Source of the DNA: Metridium senile
Lineage: Eukaryota; Cnidaria; Anthozoa; Actiniaria; Metridiidae
Assembly: GCA_949775045.1 (NCBI GenBank)
Contig: OX459105.1
Coordinates: forward strand, 3,166,686-3,230,685
Reading direction: 5' to 3'
DNA: 64,000 bases
A program made the translations under genes and the position numbers. Each line of letters opens with the position of its first letter. Position 1 is the first letter of the stretch. This document shows, in pieces, positions 32,550-47,500 of this stretch. Below the pieces are notes generated by a model. The model was not told the DNA's origin, made no database searches, and saw only the letters and a program-made list of their open reading frames with translations.

Positions 32550-35500
32550 CTAAAAATAAAGATTAAAAATAGTAATTTTATTAATTTCAACCCAACAGGT
32601 CTAGGCAATACTAGTACTAGTTTTTCCTTGATACTTACCCTCAGGTTTTGTTTGATTTACTTGTTCTTCACTGTCCTTTCCTTCACCACATTCAGTCATA
32701 GCAGACACAGTAAACCTGTATCTTGTAGCAGGATACAGACGAGTGATGGTAAATTTTGTAGAGTTTGTTACAACTTTTCCATTCAGAGAGCTATGGTTAC
32801 AAGGACAGGTAGGACGTGAAGTTGGACCAGAATACTTGATCTGTGGAAGATGGTTGCATGACATGTATAATTTATATTTTTATTGCATAAGTGACAACTT
32901 GTCAACGGCTATTAAGCATAATATTACGTGTAAATTATTTCACTTTACAATGATTATATCAAAAATAGTGCTACAATTACCAAACAAGAATTCCTTAAAG
33001 CTTACTGTATAATTTTTAACTGGAATATTCAAGTTGTGGGGTTCCTTCCATTTCAAACTAACTGAGTTTTGACCAACTGAAATCACGGTAAATTCTTGGG
33101 GAGTACCTCGAACTGAAACGAAAACAAATTGTTAACTACTGTATAGCACTAACCAATCAATCTGTCGACTAACTTACAACTAACCAAATTTAAACTCAAC
33201 AAACTTATCTTCCAACCAACCAACCAACCGACCGACCGACCAACTAACCAACGAACCAACGAACCAACGAACCAACGAACCAACCAACGAACGAACCAAC
33301 GAACGAACGAACGCACGAACGAACGAACGAACGAACGCACGAACGAACGAACGAACGAACGAACCAGCCAACCAGCCAACCAGCCAACCAGCCAACCAGC
33401 CAACCAGCCAACCAGCCAACCAGCCAACCAGCCAACCAGCCAACCAGCCAACCAGCCAACCAGCCAACCAGCCAACCAGCCAACCAGCCAACCAGCCAAC
33501 CAGCCAACCAGCCAACCAGCCAACCAGCCAACCAGCCAACCAGCCAACCAGCCAACCAGCCAACCAGCCAACCAGCCAACCAGCCAACCAGCCAACCAGC
33601 CAACCAGCCAACCAGCCAACCAGCCAACCAGCCAACCAGCCAACCAGCCAACCAGCCAACCAGCCAACCAGCCAACCAGCCAACCAGCCAACCAGCCAAC
33701 CAGCCAACCAGCCAACCAGCCAACCAGCCAACCAGCCAACCAGCCAACCAGCCAACCAGCCAACCAGCCAACCAGCCAACCAGCCAACCAGCCAACCAGC
33801 CAACCAGCCAACCAGCCAACCAGCCAACCAGCCAACCAGCCAACCAGCCAACCAGCCAACCAGCCAACCAGCCAACCAGCCAACCAGCCAACCAGCCAAC
33901 CAGCCAACCAGCCAACCAGCCAACCAGCCAACCAGCCAACCAGCCAACCAGCCAACCAGCCAACCAGCCAACCAGCCAACCAGCCAACCAGCCAACCAGC
34001 CAACCAGCCAACCAGCCAACCAGCCAACCAGCCAACCAGCCAACCAGCCAACCAGCCAACCAGCCAACCAGCCAACCAGCCAACCAGCCAACCAGCCAAC
34101 CAGCCAACCAGCCCACCAGCCCACCCACCCACCCACCAACCAACCAACCAACCAACCAACCAACCAACCAACCAATCCAAAAACAAAGAAAATATAACTA
34201 GACAAAACAGACAGACAGACAGACAGACAAACAAACAAACATAGGAATAACAAAAAACAAGAGCAATGAATAATGTATTTAAAATTGAGAAACAGACGGA
34301 CAGACAAACCTGGTGATTGTATTTTCAAATGATTGCTAAACGGACCAGGTCCTTTCGTGGTATAAGCTCGTATTGAGATGTAATAGATCAAACATTTCTG
34401 TGTGTTATGCAGAAAATAGCTGCAGTCATGATTGACAGATCCACCACAGGGTACTTCGCTGCATGATATGTTGATTATCTCTTTGTTTTCATTAGAATTC
34501 CTTATTGATAGTTTGTTAATTTCGTACACAAGAATTCGACCATTAGTTGAAGGTAATGGTTGCCAGGATATTTTGTATGCTGCTGTGCTACTTTTAAAAC
34601 TCGTGAGGTCTTTTGGTGAATCTGGAACTATAAATGATAACGACATAATTTCAATTAGATACCAAAGGTAAGGGAATCCGTTATCCTACACTTGGAATCT
34701 GGAATCCAGTCTTTGGAAACTAGAACTCAGCCTTGGAATTTGGAATCCAGCCCTTGGAATCTGGGATCACCATCATTTCGAATTCCCTAACATGGGGCGC
34801 CATAGTACATGGTAGTCGGACGCAAACAGGAAGAAGGCAATAATTCAAAAAAAAAAAAAAACAATCAACAGATGATGTTCGTGTTGCTTCGATGCAAACG
34901 TCTTGCAAGATGGCGCAGGGAACTGAGAAAGGGACGTTTGCACAAAGTGCGACCACAAATCATGTAGGGATTGTTTGGCTAGACAGAGAAAAGCATCTGT
35001 TTAGCCAAAACATCCATGCATGCTTTGTGGTTTCAGCTAGTACCCATGGCCAATTTTTCCCACTCGTTTTGCAATTGGCGAGTTATATTTCTTTCCATAC
35101 CATTCAATTTAAACCAATTATATTCAGTTGATTGTATTGATTCATTTAAATTAATTTGATTGTATTTCCATTATATTAATTATGAAGCATACTTCTAGTC
35201 TTGATTTGCAAAAACAAAATTAAAGTAAATTAAAAATTTATATCTAGACTGACGAACGTTTTTCTCATGCATTGTTTTGTTTATGAATCATTGTAATATT
35301 TATTATTAATATTATTAATATATCATTTTTACATTAAATCAAGCTTTAGTTAATAAAAAAAATATTTTGTTTTAAATGGGTTAATTATACTACATTTTAT
35401 TCAATCCATTACATTTTAACCCAATATTATGTTCATTACTCTTACCATAGTCATTTATGTCTACAGATTCCACTACTTTTATTCCATCATTGACAGTATA

Positions 35501-38500
35501 TGCCCAAACTTTAACTGTGTAGCTCAACCCACCACAACCATCAAATGTGAAAGAAAATGTTTGGCTGTCCAAAGATTTTGTTTTTTCAACATCTCCTTTC
35601 TTGCCATATGACACTTTGTAACCTCTGATTTTTCCATTAAGATACAAAGGAGGATTCCATTCTATTTTCACTTTGGGCCCAGTAGAGCCAACTGGGTCAA
35701 TGACTGTTGTTTTCACTTTGGTAGGTGCTGAGGGTGCTGGTGAAAATCATAAAAATTATGAAATCATAAACAAATGAAAATAAAACTAGTCGTTTCTATC
35801 AAAAGTAAATTGCTGCGAGCTGTTTACATAATATTCCAAAGGCAGCCCAATCTTGGCTATTCAGTAAACAAATATGTAAGCATTATATTAAAGAACTTGT
35901 CGAAATTGTACGTTTTTAGTAATATAATATCTATACATGGCCCAGGGGTGTACTCCGCTAGGATTTGGGTAGGGGTGTTCCGCTGGGATCCACAAACGGT
36001 TACCCTGTTTATGACAGAAAAAAAAAAATTCTTATACCCTGTTTATGACAAGTGATAAAAATGGGACTCTGTTTATGACAGTTTAGGAACCGGTTTATGC
36101 CACGAAAACGTGCTGAATTTCCCGAAAAACGAAAGACCGCGCTGCTCATTATATTACCTAATTAATATACCTGGTTATAACAAAAAAAAAAACTAAGGAA
36201 ATTGGGTACAAATATACCTTGTTCATGACAGAAAACTATCAAATGAGCTTTGTCCTAGAATGCAGATTCATGCTTATGCATAATCACAATAATAATGAGC
36301 GAAAGTCCAAATTATTAAATATCTATTATCACTGATCCGGGGTTAATGTTTCGGTTTTATTAATAGGTAAATTCAACCACTGAGTATTTGTTTAGACCCA
36401 GAATTAACTCTATAGGTATTATTAGCAGCTAATATAAAGCAGGATTAGAAAGAATTATTCAGGGTTTAGTCAAGAGTTAAACCAGGATAAGCACTAACAT
36501 AGGATTATCTCTATAGGCTTTATTGAGAGCTAAACATTGATTGATACTAATCGGCGTTTGAAAATCAAGTTCAAATTAAGGTTGAACTTACGTCCTTCAA
36601 GTGTTCTTCTAGTCATATTGGTGGTGTAAGGACCATCTCCTACTGATGTATAAGCGAGTACTTTGAATGTATATTCTGTATACATGTCAAGATTGTCCAG
36701 AACAGTACTAGTACCACGACAGTCTTTCACTAATGGAGAGGAACAGTGACCAGTCTTGCAGTACCAGAGTTTGTATCCTTTTATAATACCATTTCGTTTA
36801 TCACTGTGTGGTGAATCCCACGATAGATGAAAACTGGTAGAACTGGTGGCATTGACTGTAAAATTCTGGGGCGCTCCATCGGGTACTGAAGACGTCCGAA
36901 AAATACATTTTGTAAATGAAACATTTTCTGTACATGTATTACTAAAGTGTGTAATTAATGTGGTCACTTAAACTGTTTGTTTCATGCATTTCTCACGTTT
37001 TGCAGTCACTCAATTGTTTGTTAGCTTATTTTCTGGTTGTTTTCTCTCTCATTTTGTTTTGTTTACTTCTTCATTTGTTTATACTTACGTCCTTCAAGTG
37101 TTCTTCTAGTCATAGTGGTGGTGTAAGGACCATCTCCTACTGATGTATAAGCGAGTACTTTGAATGTATATTCTGTGTATATGTCAAGGTTGTCCAGGAC
37201 AGTACTAGTGCCAGAACAGTATTTCACTGATGGAGAGGAACAGTGACCAGTCTTGCAGTTCCAGAGTTTGTATCCTTTTACAATGCCATTTCGTTTATCA
37301 CTGTGTGGTGAATCCCACGATAGATTAAAACTGGTAGAACTAGTGGCATTGACTGTGAAATTCTGAGGAGGAGCATCTGGTTCTAAAGACATTCGGGTAT
37401 GTTATTTTTGATCCCTAATTGAAGTTGGTGATTATATATCATATGGTATATGTTGATATCACATCTTCAACTCTAAGGTAGACACAAGGTTGGCATGTTT
37501 TAAACGTAGATCACTGTCATTATATCAAAGTTAATATGTACAATTAAGTCACCGTTTTAGCTCAGGTAATGTAATCCTTTTCACGATTTACAGTACTTAC
37601 CCGCTTATAAGAACCCATTTTTTCAAATTTAGCCTAAACGGTTTCTTATGAAAATGGTGTTTAGCGGAATTTTAGGCTATTTAGGTTCTTAAATGGGTTC
37701 TTATTTAATGAGAAATATTTTATACACCCGTGGCTGGTAGAAGGGTGGCATGTATATTAATTTAATGCCAAAACTGGTCTGGCCTTTAGACAGTATGTGA
37801 CCATGACCCATTTTAGTAGATAAGGCCTAGTCTGGGACCTAAACTCGCCTTAACTCGCAGCGAGTTTGGGCGAGTTAAGGCGAGTTAAGGCGAGTTAAGG
37901 GAAAATCAAAATTTCAATGCTGTGAGTTAAGGCGAGTTAAGGCGAGTTAAGGAAAAATCCCATAATTTGGAGTGACACTAAAAGAACATGACTTATATGT
38001 GTATATTTCAGCTTTGTGAGATGGTTAAGGCAATTCCCTGTGCATTATGACATTGAGTAATTTACTGCGAGCTTGTGCGAATTAATGCGAGTTTGTGCTA
38101 GTTAAGGCGAGTTTGCGCGAGTTAAGGCGAGTTAAGGTCCCAGACTAGGCCTTAGATATTTCAAGGTTCACTACTTTTGAGTCATGTCTTTTCTTTTTGC
38201 CTGAAGATTTGTTGAGGTTTATTATCTAAAATAAGAACCTGTTTCAAATTTTAGGCTAAATAGGTTCTTATGTAAATGGGGTCTAAATTGATATTTTTGG
38301 GCTAACAGGTTCTTAACTTGCAGGTTCTTATAAGCGGGTAAGTACTGTATGCATACATGACACTTACTATCTTCAAAGGTACGTTTTACCACAGCACTAC
38401 TTGCTGGACCATATCCTTTGTCATTACGAACTTTTACAGTAATGGAATACCCGGTCCATACATCCAGACCCTTCAGAGTGTGTGAAGTACTCTGACCACC

Positions 38501-41500
38501 ATTGACAGTAGCTTCATTTGACCCTCCCCCTGAGGTTTTAGAGTAGATCACTTTGTATCCAGACGGATCACATCTGACACCAAAAGGAACCTGTAATATA
38601 TGGGTTATGTTAAGATTTCTGTAACAACATTGGCAATCATTATGAATGAAAATTTATTGTTGAAAGTTGCAAAATATATAGCAAACAAGAGTGTGACTTA
38701 AGAGCAAGAGTCAGGAAATATCGCCCAGACCTTGGAAATCTTGAAAATTATCAAATCGCTCAAACTTTCTCAGTTTGTAGGCTTACATAACCTATCACTA
38801 ATGGTGTATTTTTTAGCTCGTTTGGATTTTTATTTTTGAAGAAATAATTTTTGTTCTGTTCGGGCCATTTGAGGCGATTTTCCTAGGTCGTCAACGTACT
38901 CCAAAACGAGCGGGTTTACAAAGAAACCATTAAAATTACGACAACTAAAACAACATTTCCTTAAAGTATACATAAACAAGGACAATCTGAAATGAGTTTT
39001 ATTTAAACACTTTACAATGTGAATATTTTCACGATTTTTCGATATTATCGATTTTTCTCTTGTTTATCATATTCAAAATTTGCCTAACTTTAACGTCAAA
39101 AATCTCACACTGGCACATGATTCTGTAGTCTAAAATTATATCTCAGTGAAAGAGCATTCTTGCTACTTGCTAAATGTGAAATAATATTTTTGGGCTATTA
39201 AAATGGTGAAATTTTAGAAGGTCTCAAACACATGGCATTTTGGTTAGAATATTGCGTGACATTCGAAGGGTCAAGTATGTAAACACCTATTATGACTAAA
39301 TAAAATACGCAAACTTACCTAGAGCACTTTTATATCATCATTCTCATACTCTAGACCATCCATACTGACCTACAGGCTACAAGTAACAAATAACTCAGCG
39401 GCATTTGGCTTTTTTAGAGTGGGATATTTGAAGTGACAAATCTCGAACTGGATTCCTTCGATAAAGTCAAACGTTGTACTTCGAGAATGCGGTACATTTC
39501 AAACCAAATGGCGACTATTGCAATCATTATAATGTTAAATCAATCCAAATGTAGTACGAGTACCTCGCTTTAGATAGAGTTGAGTAAGATAAAAGGCTTT
39601 TAAACTGGTATAGTCGGCTATGTTTATCACTCGGCTGTCATGATTGTGATACTGTTTGTTGTGCGCGTGACGCACAGGGTGACCACACACGCAGTTATAA
39701 ACTGATCATATGACAGTCTAAAAGAAAAATACAAATCGGCATTTTTATAATTGAAATAACGGTAGATCAAGACCAAAAACACCTAGATCATTTTTTTGTC
39801 AATTATTTGTGCGACGAATGCAATTTACGAATCATAACTGTAAGTGTAACAAAACTGAGCAAATCGCATTATATACATATTTACAGCTTGCGCACAAAAA
39901 TCAAATAATGATACAACTATAAAAACTAATTCATTCAATCTTTACTTACCATGATGCACGTACCGTGATTATTTTATGTTTACTGTCGATGGTAGCAGGA
40001 GATCAATAAATTATTTGGATTTGTTGTATTTAACATTGAAAGGAGGCTGTCAATTACATGTAAATTGTGGATGATCAAAGTACATCATGAAAAGCATTAA
40101 TAACAGTTTAGATAACTATCTGAACAAGTGCAAGACTTGACTAGATCCCTTAGGTACGTTGTGTATGGTAGTTTCTCTCGTACTGTAATGCTGTCGACCT
40201 CCATGTGGAAGTATCACACATCATACGTAAGTGGGAACAGAAAAAATCTCGCTTTGGTATGTTGTGTATGGTAGTTTGTGGAAGTATCACACATCATTGC
40301 AAATAGACGGCAAACGTTGTAGTTGTCGTATATACAACTTGTATATAAAAACTAGTGCAATATATAACAGAATGGAAAACGTTTTAACGTGGAAATCCAT
40401 ACGAGCGAGAAAATAAATGGTATACGCGTCAAGCTGTAATTGACAGCCTCCTTTCAATGTTAAATACAACAAATCCAAATAATTTATTGATCTCCTGCTA
40501 CCATCGACAGTAAACATAAAATAATCACGGTACGTGCATCATGGTAAGTAAAGATTGAATGAATTAGTTTTTATAGTTGTATCATTATTTGATTTTTGTG
40601 CGCAAGCTGTAAATATGTATATAATGCGATTTGCTCAGTTTTGTTACACTTACAGTTATGATTCGTAAATTGCATTCGTCGCACAAATAATTGACACAAA
40701 AAATGATCTAGGTGTTTTTGGTCTTGATCTACCGTTATTTCAATTATAAAAATGCCGATTTGTATTTTTCTTTTAGACTGTCATATGATCAGTTTATAAC
40801 TGCGTGTGTGGTCACCCTGTGTGTCACGCGCACAACAAACAGTATCACAATCATGACAGCCGAGTGATAAACATAGCCGACTATACCAGTTTAAAAGCCT
40901 TTTATCTTACTCAAAACCCTAAAGCGAGGTACTCGTACTACATTTGGATTGATTTAACATTATAATGATTGCATTAGTCGTCATTTGGTTTGAAATGTAC
41001 CGCATTCTCGAAGTACAACGTTTGACTTTATCGAAGGAATCCAGTTCGAGATTTGTCACTTCAAATATCCCACTCTAAAAAAGCCAAATGCCGCTGAGTT
41101 TTTTGTTACTTGTAGCCTGTAGGTCAGTATGGATGGTCTAGAGTATGAGAATGATGATATAAAAGTGCTCTAGGTAAGTTTGCGTATTTTATTTAGTCAT
41201 AATAGGTGTTTACATACTTGACCCTTCGAATGTCACGCAATATTCTAACCAAAATGCCATGTGTTTGAGACCTTCTAAAATCTCACCATTTTAATAGCCC
41301 AAAAATATTATTTCACATTTAGCAAGTAGAAAAAATGCTCTTTCACTGAGATATAATTTTAGACTACAGAATCATGTGCCAGTGTGAGATTTTTGACGTT
41401 AAAGTTAGGCAAATTTTGAATATGATAAATAAGAGAAAAATCGATAATATCGAAAAATCGTGAAAATATTCACATTGTAAAGTATTTAAATAAAACTCAT

Positions 41501-44500
41501 TTCAGATTGTCCTTGTTTATGTATACTTTAAGGAAATGTTGTTTTAGTTGTCGTAATTTTAATGGTTTCTTTGTAAACCCGCTCGTTTTGGAGTACGTTG
41601 ACGACCTAGGAAAATCGCCTCAAATGGCCCGAACAGAAAAAAAAATTATTTCTTCAAAAATAAAAATCCAAACGAGCTAAAAAATACACCATTAGTGATA
41701 GGTTATGTAAGCCTACAAACTGAGAAAGTTTGAGCGATTTGATAATTTTCAAGATTTCCAAGGTCTGGGCGATATTTCCTGACTCTTGCTCTTAATTCTT
41801 TTTTTTAATTGTCTAATAAGCACTTTTATATTAACTTAATTTAAAAAAAATCTATTGGCCTATTTGTTACAAATAAAGGAACTTCTAGTGATACACTTCA
41901 GAATAAATATTAGCCATATAACTTACTAGTACTTTACCATTGATTCATTGTTTGCACTCAAGTGTAATAAACTAACATACATGCATATGCACATGATTAT
42001 TGATGGTTTGTCAAATACAGTATTATAGAAACCTCCGTATGTTTATGAAAGGACACTCAAGTACTTTAAACTACCATAGCATGGGTATAATTATGACGAC
42101 ATACAACCAGCAACAATGAAAGGACGGACTGAAAGAACGAGGCGAAGGAAGGAGAGTAAGGAAAAAGGATACATAAAGGGGAAAAGGAGGTTCCTAAAGA
42201 AAAGATGTATCCAGTCATACCTGCCATGTTACAAGAATACTTTGAGATGTCTGTGCTGCTGCTGTAACACCACCAGGAGCGACTGTAGGTACTGTGTTGT
42301 AAAATGATTTAATATATTGATAAAATAATTTCAAAACATTTCCGTTCCTTTAATGTCCTATCCATTTAGTCACAAATTCTGACTCATTATTACAGTCTGA
42401 TATATTTACAAAAACACAAACTTTGACTGGCAGTCTATTACAGACTATAATAATAATTATTAGTAGTAGGAGAGGGATGGAATTATACCCCCGGGGTGCT
42501 AGGGGGTGCAGGGGTGCAGAGGGGGGAGCGAATCGGGGTGCATTCGGGAAGCGAATCGGGGTGCAAATCGGGGTGCATTCGGGCGTGCATTCGGGGAGCA
42601 TTCGGGGTGCCATCGGGGTGCAAATCGGGGAGTATTCGGGGTGCATTCGGGGTGCATTCGGGAAGCGAATCGGGGTGCAAATCGGGGTGCATTCGGGCGT
42701 GCATTCGGGGAGCATTCGGGGTGTATTCGGGGTGCAAATCGGGGAGTATTCGGGGTGCATTCAGGGTGTATTCGGGGTACATTCGGGGAGCGAATCGGGG
42801 TGCCATCGGTGAACATTCGGGGTGCATTTGAGTAGGATTTATAAGCGAAGCTTATTTCCGAGTAGATTATCAAGCCACGATCTAAGCTTACAAAGAAATG
42901 GCATCCATACAAGTTGACGAAGTTGAACTCGTAGAAAGTACTTTTCTTGTGGAATTGATATCATCCATCTTGAATCTGTCGTATGCCTCATTGTGTGACG
43001 TAGGGGAGGTGTTTGGGCAAACGAGTTAAAAATAAGTCAAAAGTGAGAGGGAGGGGTGGTTGAATGCTAATGGTTCATTAGCATAAAATAATGGACGGTG
43101 ACGTCAAACAGTCCTATTGTTGTACTTAATCCCATGCCAGCTGGCCTAACAATAACTGCCTAAACTTGCCCAAAACAACCTATTGTTCTCTCATAATGCT
43201 CGGAGCTTAGCCCCAAATAACCCCAACAGAACCCCCACAGAACCCCTACAGAACCCCTACAGAACCCCCTCAGAACCCCTAAAGAACCCTCTCAGAACCC
43301 CTTCAGTTATCTTAACCTGATTTAAATTGCTATTTATTCCCCATCCGATTGTCATTTCTTCGCATAGCTCAGTGGTTAGAGCGGGGGACTGTAGAAACTG
43401 CACGGTAATCCCTAGGTCGTCGGTTCGAGTCCGGCTGTGAAGACCTTTTTATCTTCAGTTATCATTCGGAATATTTTACCAGAGAAAAAACACACAAATT
43501 CTTTTGTGAACTTTTGTTTATTGACAAAGCTACCTTAATGATTTACATATTTTGCAACTCTTACTTGAACTGGCATCGACCTGTTATCAACCCTTCATCG
43601 ACCTGACATCGAGCTGGCATTCATTATATTAATTAATTATTCCATTATCAACCATTTTTTAATCTCTCCACAGTCGTGATAGTTCTTTACATCTTCTGTG
43701 TTTTTTTCTTTGAGTTCTGGTTCTGACTGATTTCCCCAATGTATGATGTGATCTTGGTTGTGAACATTCGTAAACTTGTTGTTTGAATCTGTTGGTGCAG
43801 TCATTGTTTTCATCTGTTGTGTTTTGGCATTCCACAAATTTAATTTTGGGTTGAAGCTTCGCCTCTTGTAAATACTTTCGCCTTTGATCGATATCCAATA
43901 AATGCACATCCGCGAGATGATTGGCCAGTCTCACAAGGAACTTGGCTCCACATCCAGGCACAGGACAATTACGACAAACCCGTCGGACCATGTTTACAGT
44001 TTGACGAAGAGAACTAAACTAACTTAATTTCTCTAAAACATTGGATTATAATAAACCAGGCCAAAAAGGCCACAAAGGCCAGGCCAAAAAGGTCACAAAC
44101 CAGGCCAAAAAGGCCAAAACCAGGCCAAAAAGGCCGAGACCAGGCCAAAAAGGCCAAAACCAGGCCAAACGGGCGGAAAAGGCCATTCGGGCCAAAATCT
44201 TCGAAATTTCCGAGATTCATTGACCTTTCATGACTATAATTTATACAAACATTGGCTTTCGAAGAATTGGATTTTAAATTTGTTCAATGCTCTTTATAGC
44301 GCATGCGCGTCAATGGAGTTCAGAGTAAGGCAGATGGAATGACAAGTGGAATTAAATACCACATGGTTGTCACATCAGCTGAAGCATATATATGAGACGG
44401 TGGTCAACATTTCATTCATTTTGACTTAACCCTCGAACAGATAGGATCACCATGTCTGAACTCAACGATAGCATGGATGAGTCAATTACTGATAGCATCG

Positions 44501-47500
44501 AACATACAGAAGATAAAGATGAGGATAGCATGGATAAGTCAATGCTATTGTTGTTTATCTTGTTATCGTATTTTAAGAGAAAGTACATTTATCTTTGATC
44601 ATGCGCGAACGGGCCAAAATGAATAAGAGAGACCGAGAGAGCAAATAAAGCCCGTAAGGGCCATCGGGCCGGTTCGGGCTGATTCGGGCCAGTTCGGGCT
44701 GATTCGGGCCAGTTCGGGCCGTCGCGGGCCTCTTTTTTGGTCAGCCCGAACCGGCCCAAATCAGCCCGAACTGGCCCGAATCAGCCCGAACCGGCCCGAT
44801 GGCCCTTACGGGCTTTATTTGCTCTCTCGGTCTCTCTTATTCATTTTGGCCCGTTCGCGCATGATCAAAGATAAATGTACTTTCTCTTAAAATACGATAA
44901 CAAGATAAACAACAATAGCATTGACTTATCCATGCTATCCTCATCTTTATCTTCTGTATGTTCGATGCTATCAGTAATTGACTCATCCATGCTATCGTTG
45001 AGTTCAGACATGGTGATCCTATCTGTTCACGTTGGGCTAGAATGGGTCTAAAATGTTTCATTTAGGTAAAACTTTTTAGTATTTCAATTGAATTTCTTGA
45101 AACTTGGTAACGTTGAAGCCTTTGTCAAAACTCAAAACTGTATCGTTTTACATTTTTGAATTTCGACATTTTTGGCGGGAAAATGACGTCATCATTTTCG
45201 ACAGAAAATCGAAATATTGCTCAATGTAAAAATTAAGGTAGCGCATTTGAAAGAACGGCGTGAGAGAATTTCAAATATGGGAGAATAATTCCATTCCGAA
45301 ATCGGAACCGAAAGATATGATTTTTTGAACATTCATGAATCCGCCATTTTTTCTGTTAAAAATAGTAACAAAATGGCGGATTTATAAGTATTCAGAAAAT
45401 CATATCTTTCGGTTCCGATATCGGAATGGAATTGTTCTTCCATGTTTGAAATCCTCTCACGCAGCTCTTTCAAATGCGCTACCTTACTTTTTACATTGAG
45501 CAATATTTCAATTTCTCTCGAAAATGATGACGTCATTTTCCCGCCAAAAAAGTCGAAATTCAAAAAAGCAAAACGATAGAGTTTTAAGTTTTGGCAAAGG
45601 CTTAAACGTTACCAAGTTTCAAGAAATTCCATTAAAATTCTAAAATTTTTAACCAGATGAAACATTTTAGACCCATTCTAGCCCGACGTGGTTCGAGGGT
45701 TAAGTCAAAATGAATGAAATGTTGACCACCGTCTCATATATATGCTTCAGCTGATGTGACAACCATGTGGTATTTAATTCCACTTGTCATTCCATCTGCC
45801 TTACTCTGAACTCCATTGACGCGCATGCGCTATAAAGAGCATTGAACAAATTTAAAATCCAATTCTTCGAAAGCCAATGTTTGTATAAATTATAGTCATG
45901 AAAGGTCAATGAATCTCGGAAATTTCGAAGATTTTGGCCCGAATGGCCTTTTCCGCCCGTTTGGCCTGGTTTTGGCCTTTTTGGCCTGGTCTCGGCCTTT
46001 TTGGCCTGGTTTTGGCCTTTTTGGCCTGGTTTGTGACCTTTTTGGCCTGGCCTTTGTGGCCTTTTTGGCCTGGTTTATTATAATCCAATGTTTTAGAGAA
46101 ATTAAGTTAGTTTAGTTCTCTTCGTCAAACTGTAAACATGGTCCGACGGGTTTGTCGTAATTGTCCTGTGCCTGGATGTGGAGCCAAGTTCCTTGTGAGA
46201 CTGGCCAATCATCTCGCGGATGTGCATTTATTGGATATCGATCAAAGGCGAAAGTATTTACAAGAGGCGAAGCTTCAACCCAAAATTAAATTTGTGGAAT
46301 GCCAAAACACAACAGATGAAAACAATGACTGCACCAACAGATTCAAACAACAAGTTTACGAATGTTCACAACCAAGATCACATCATACATTGGGGAAATC
46401 AGTCAGAACCAGAACTCAAAGAAAAAAACACAGAAGATGTAAAGAACTATCACGACTGTGGAGAGATTAAAAAATGGTTGATAATGGAATAATTAATTAA
46501 TATAATGAATGCCAGCTCGATGTCAGGTCGATGAAGGGTTGATAACAGGTCGATGCCAGTTCAAGTAAGAGTTGCAAAATATGTAAATCATTAAGGTAGC
46601 TTTGTCAATAAACAAAAGTTCACAAAAGAATTTGTGTGTTTTTTCTCTGGTAAAATATTCCGAATGATAACTGAAGATAAAAAGGTCTTCACAGCCGGAC
46701 TCGAACCGACGACCTAGGGATTACCGTGCAGTTTCTACAGTCCCCCGCTCTAACCACTGAGCTATGCGAAGAAATGACAATCGGATGGGGAATAAATAGC
46801 AATTTAAATCAGGTTAAGATAACTGAAGGGGTTCTGAGAGGGTTCTTTAGGGGTTCTGAGGGGGTTCTGTAGGGGTTCTGTAGGGGTTCTGTGGGGGTTC
46901 TGTTGGGGTTATTTGGGGCTAAGCTCCGAGCATTATGAGAGAACAATAGGTTGTTTTGGGCAAGTTTAGGCAGTTATTGTTAGGCCAGCTGGCATGGGAT
47001 TAAGTACAACAATAGGACTGTTTGACGTCACCGTCCATTATTTTATGCTAATGAACCATTAGCATTCAACCACCCCTCCCTCTCACTTTTGACTTATTTT
47101 TAACTCGTTTGCCCAAACACCTCCCCTACGTCACACAATGAGGCATACGACAGATTCAAGATGGATGATATCAATTCCACAAGAAAAGTACTTTCTACGA
47201 GTTCAACTTCGTCAACTTGTATGGATGCCATTTCTTTGTAAGCTTAGATCGTGGCTTGATAATCTACTCGGAAATAAGCTTCGCTTATAAATCCTACTCA
47301 AATGCACCCCGAATGTTCACCGATGGCACCCCGATTCGCTCCCCGAATGTACCCCGAATACACCCTGAATGCACCCCGAATACTCCCCGATTTGCACCCC
47401 GAATACACCCCGAATGCTCCCCGAATGCACGCCCGAATGCACCCCGATTCGCACCCCGATTTGCACCCCGATTCGCTTCCCGAATGCACCCCGAATGCAC

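Noticed and set aside
33149..34646. Very long minus-strand frames of Gly-Trp-Leu-Val/Ala repeats
   Set aside because: Produced by the stop-free CCAACCAG array in an intron; all three frames are open, which a real gene would not show.
34892..35131. Plus-strand 79-residue frame with good start context
   Set aside because: No recognisable domain and no partner exons; left as an unrecognised intronic stretch.
42350..42912. Overlapping proline- or glycine-rich frames on both strands
   Set aside because: Minisatellite of 12-14 bp units in the palindrome arm; same at 47217-47938. Open in several frames on both strands.
44014..44220. 68-residue frame and its mirror at 45909-46115
   Set aside because: Translations of the GGCCAAAAAGGCC repeat; opposite strand is equally open.
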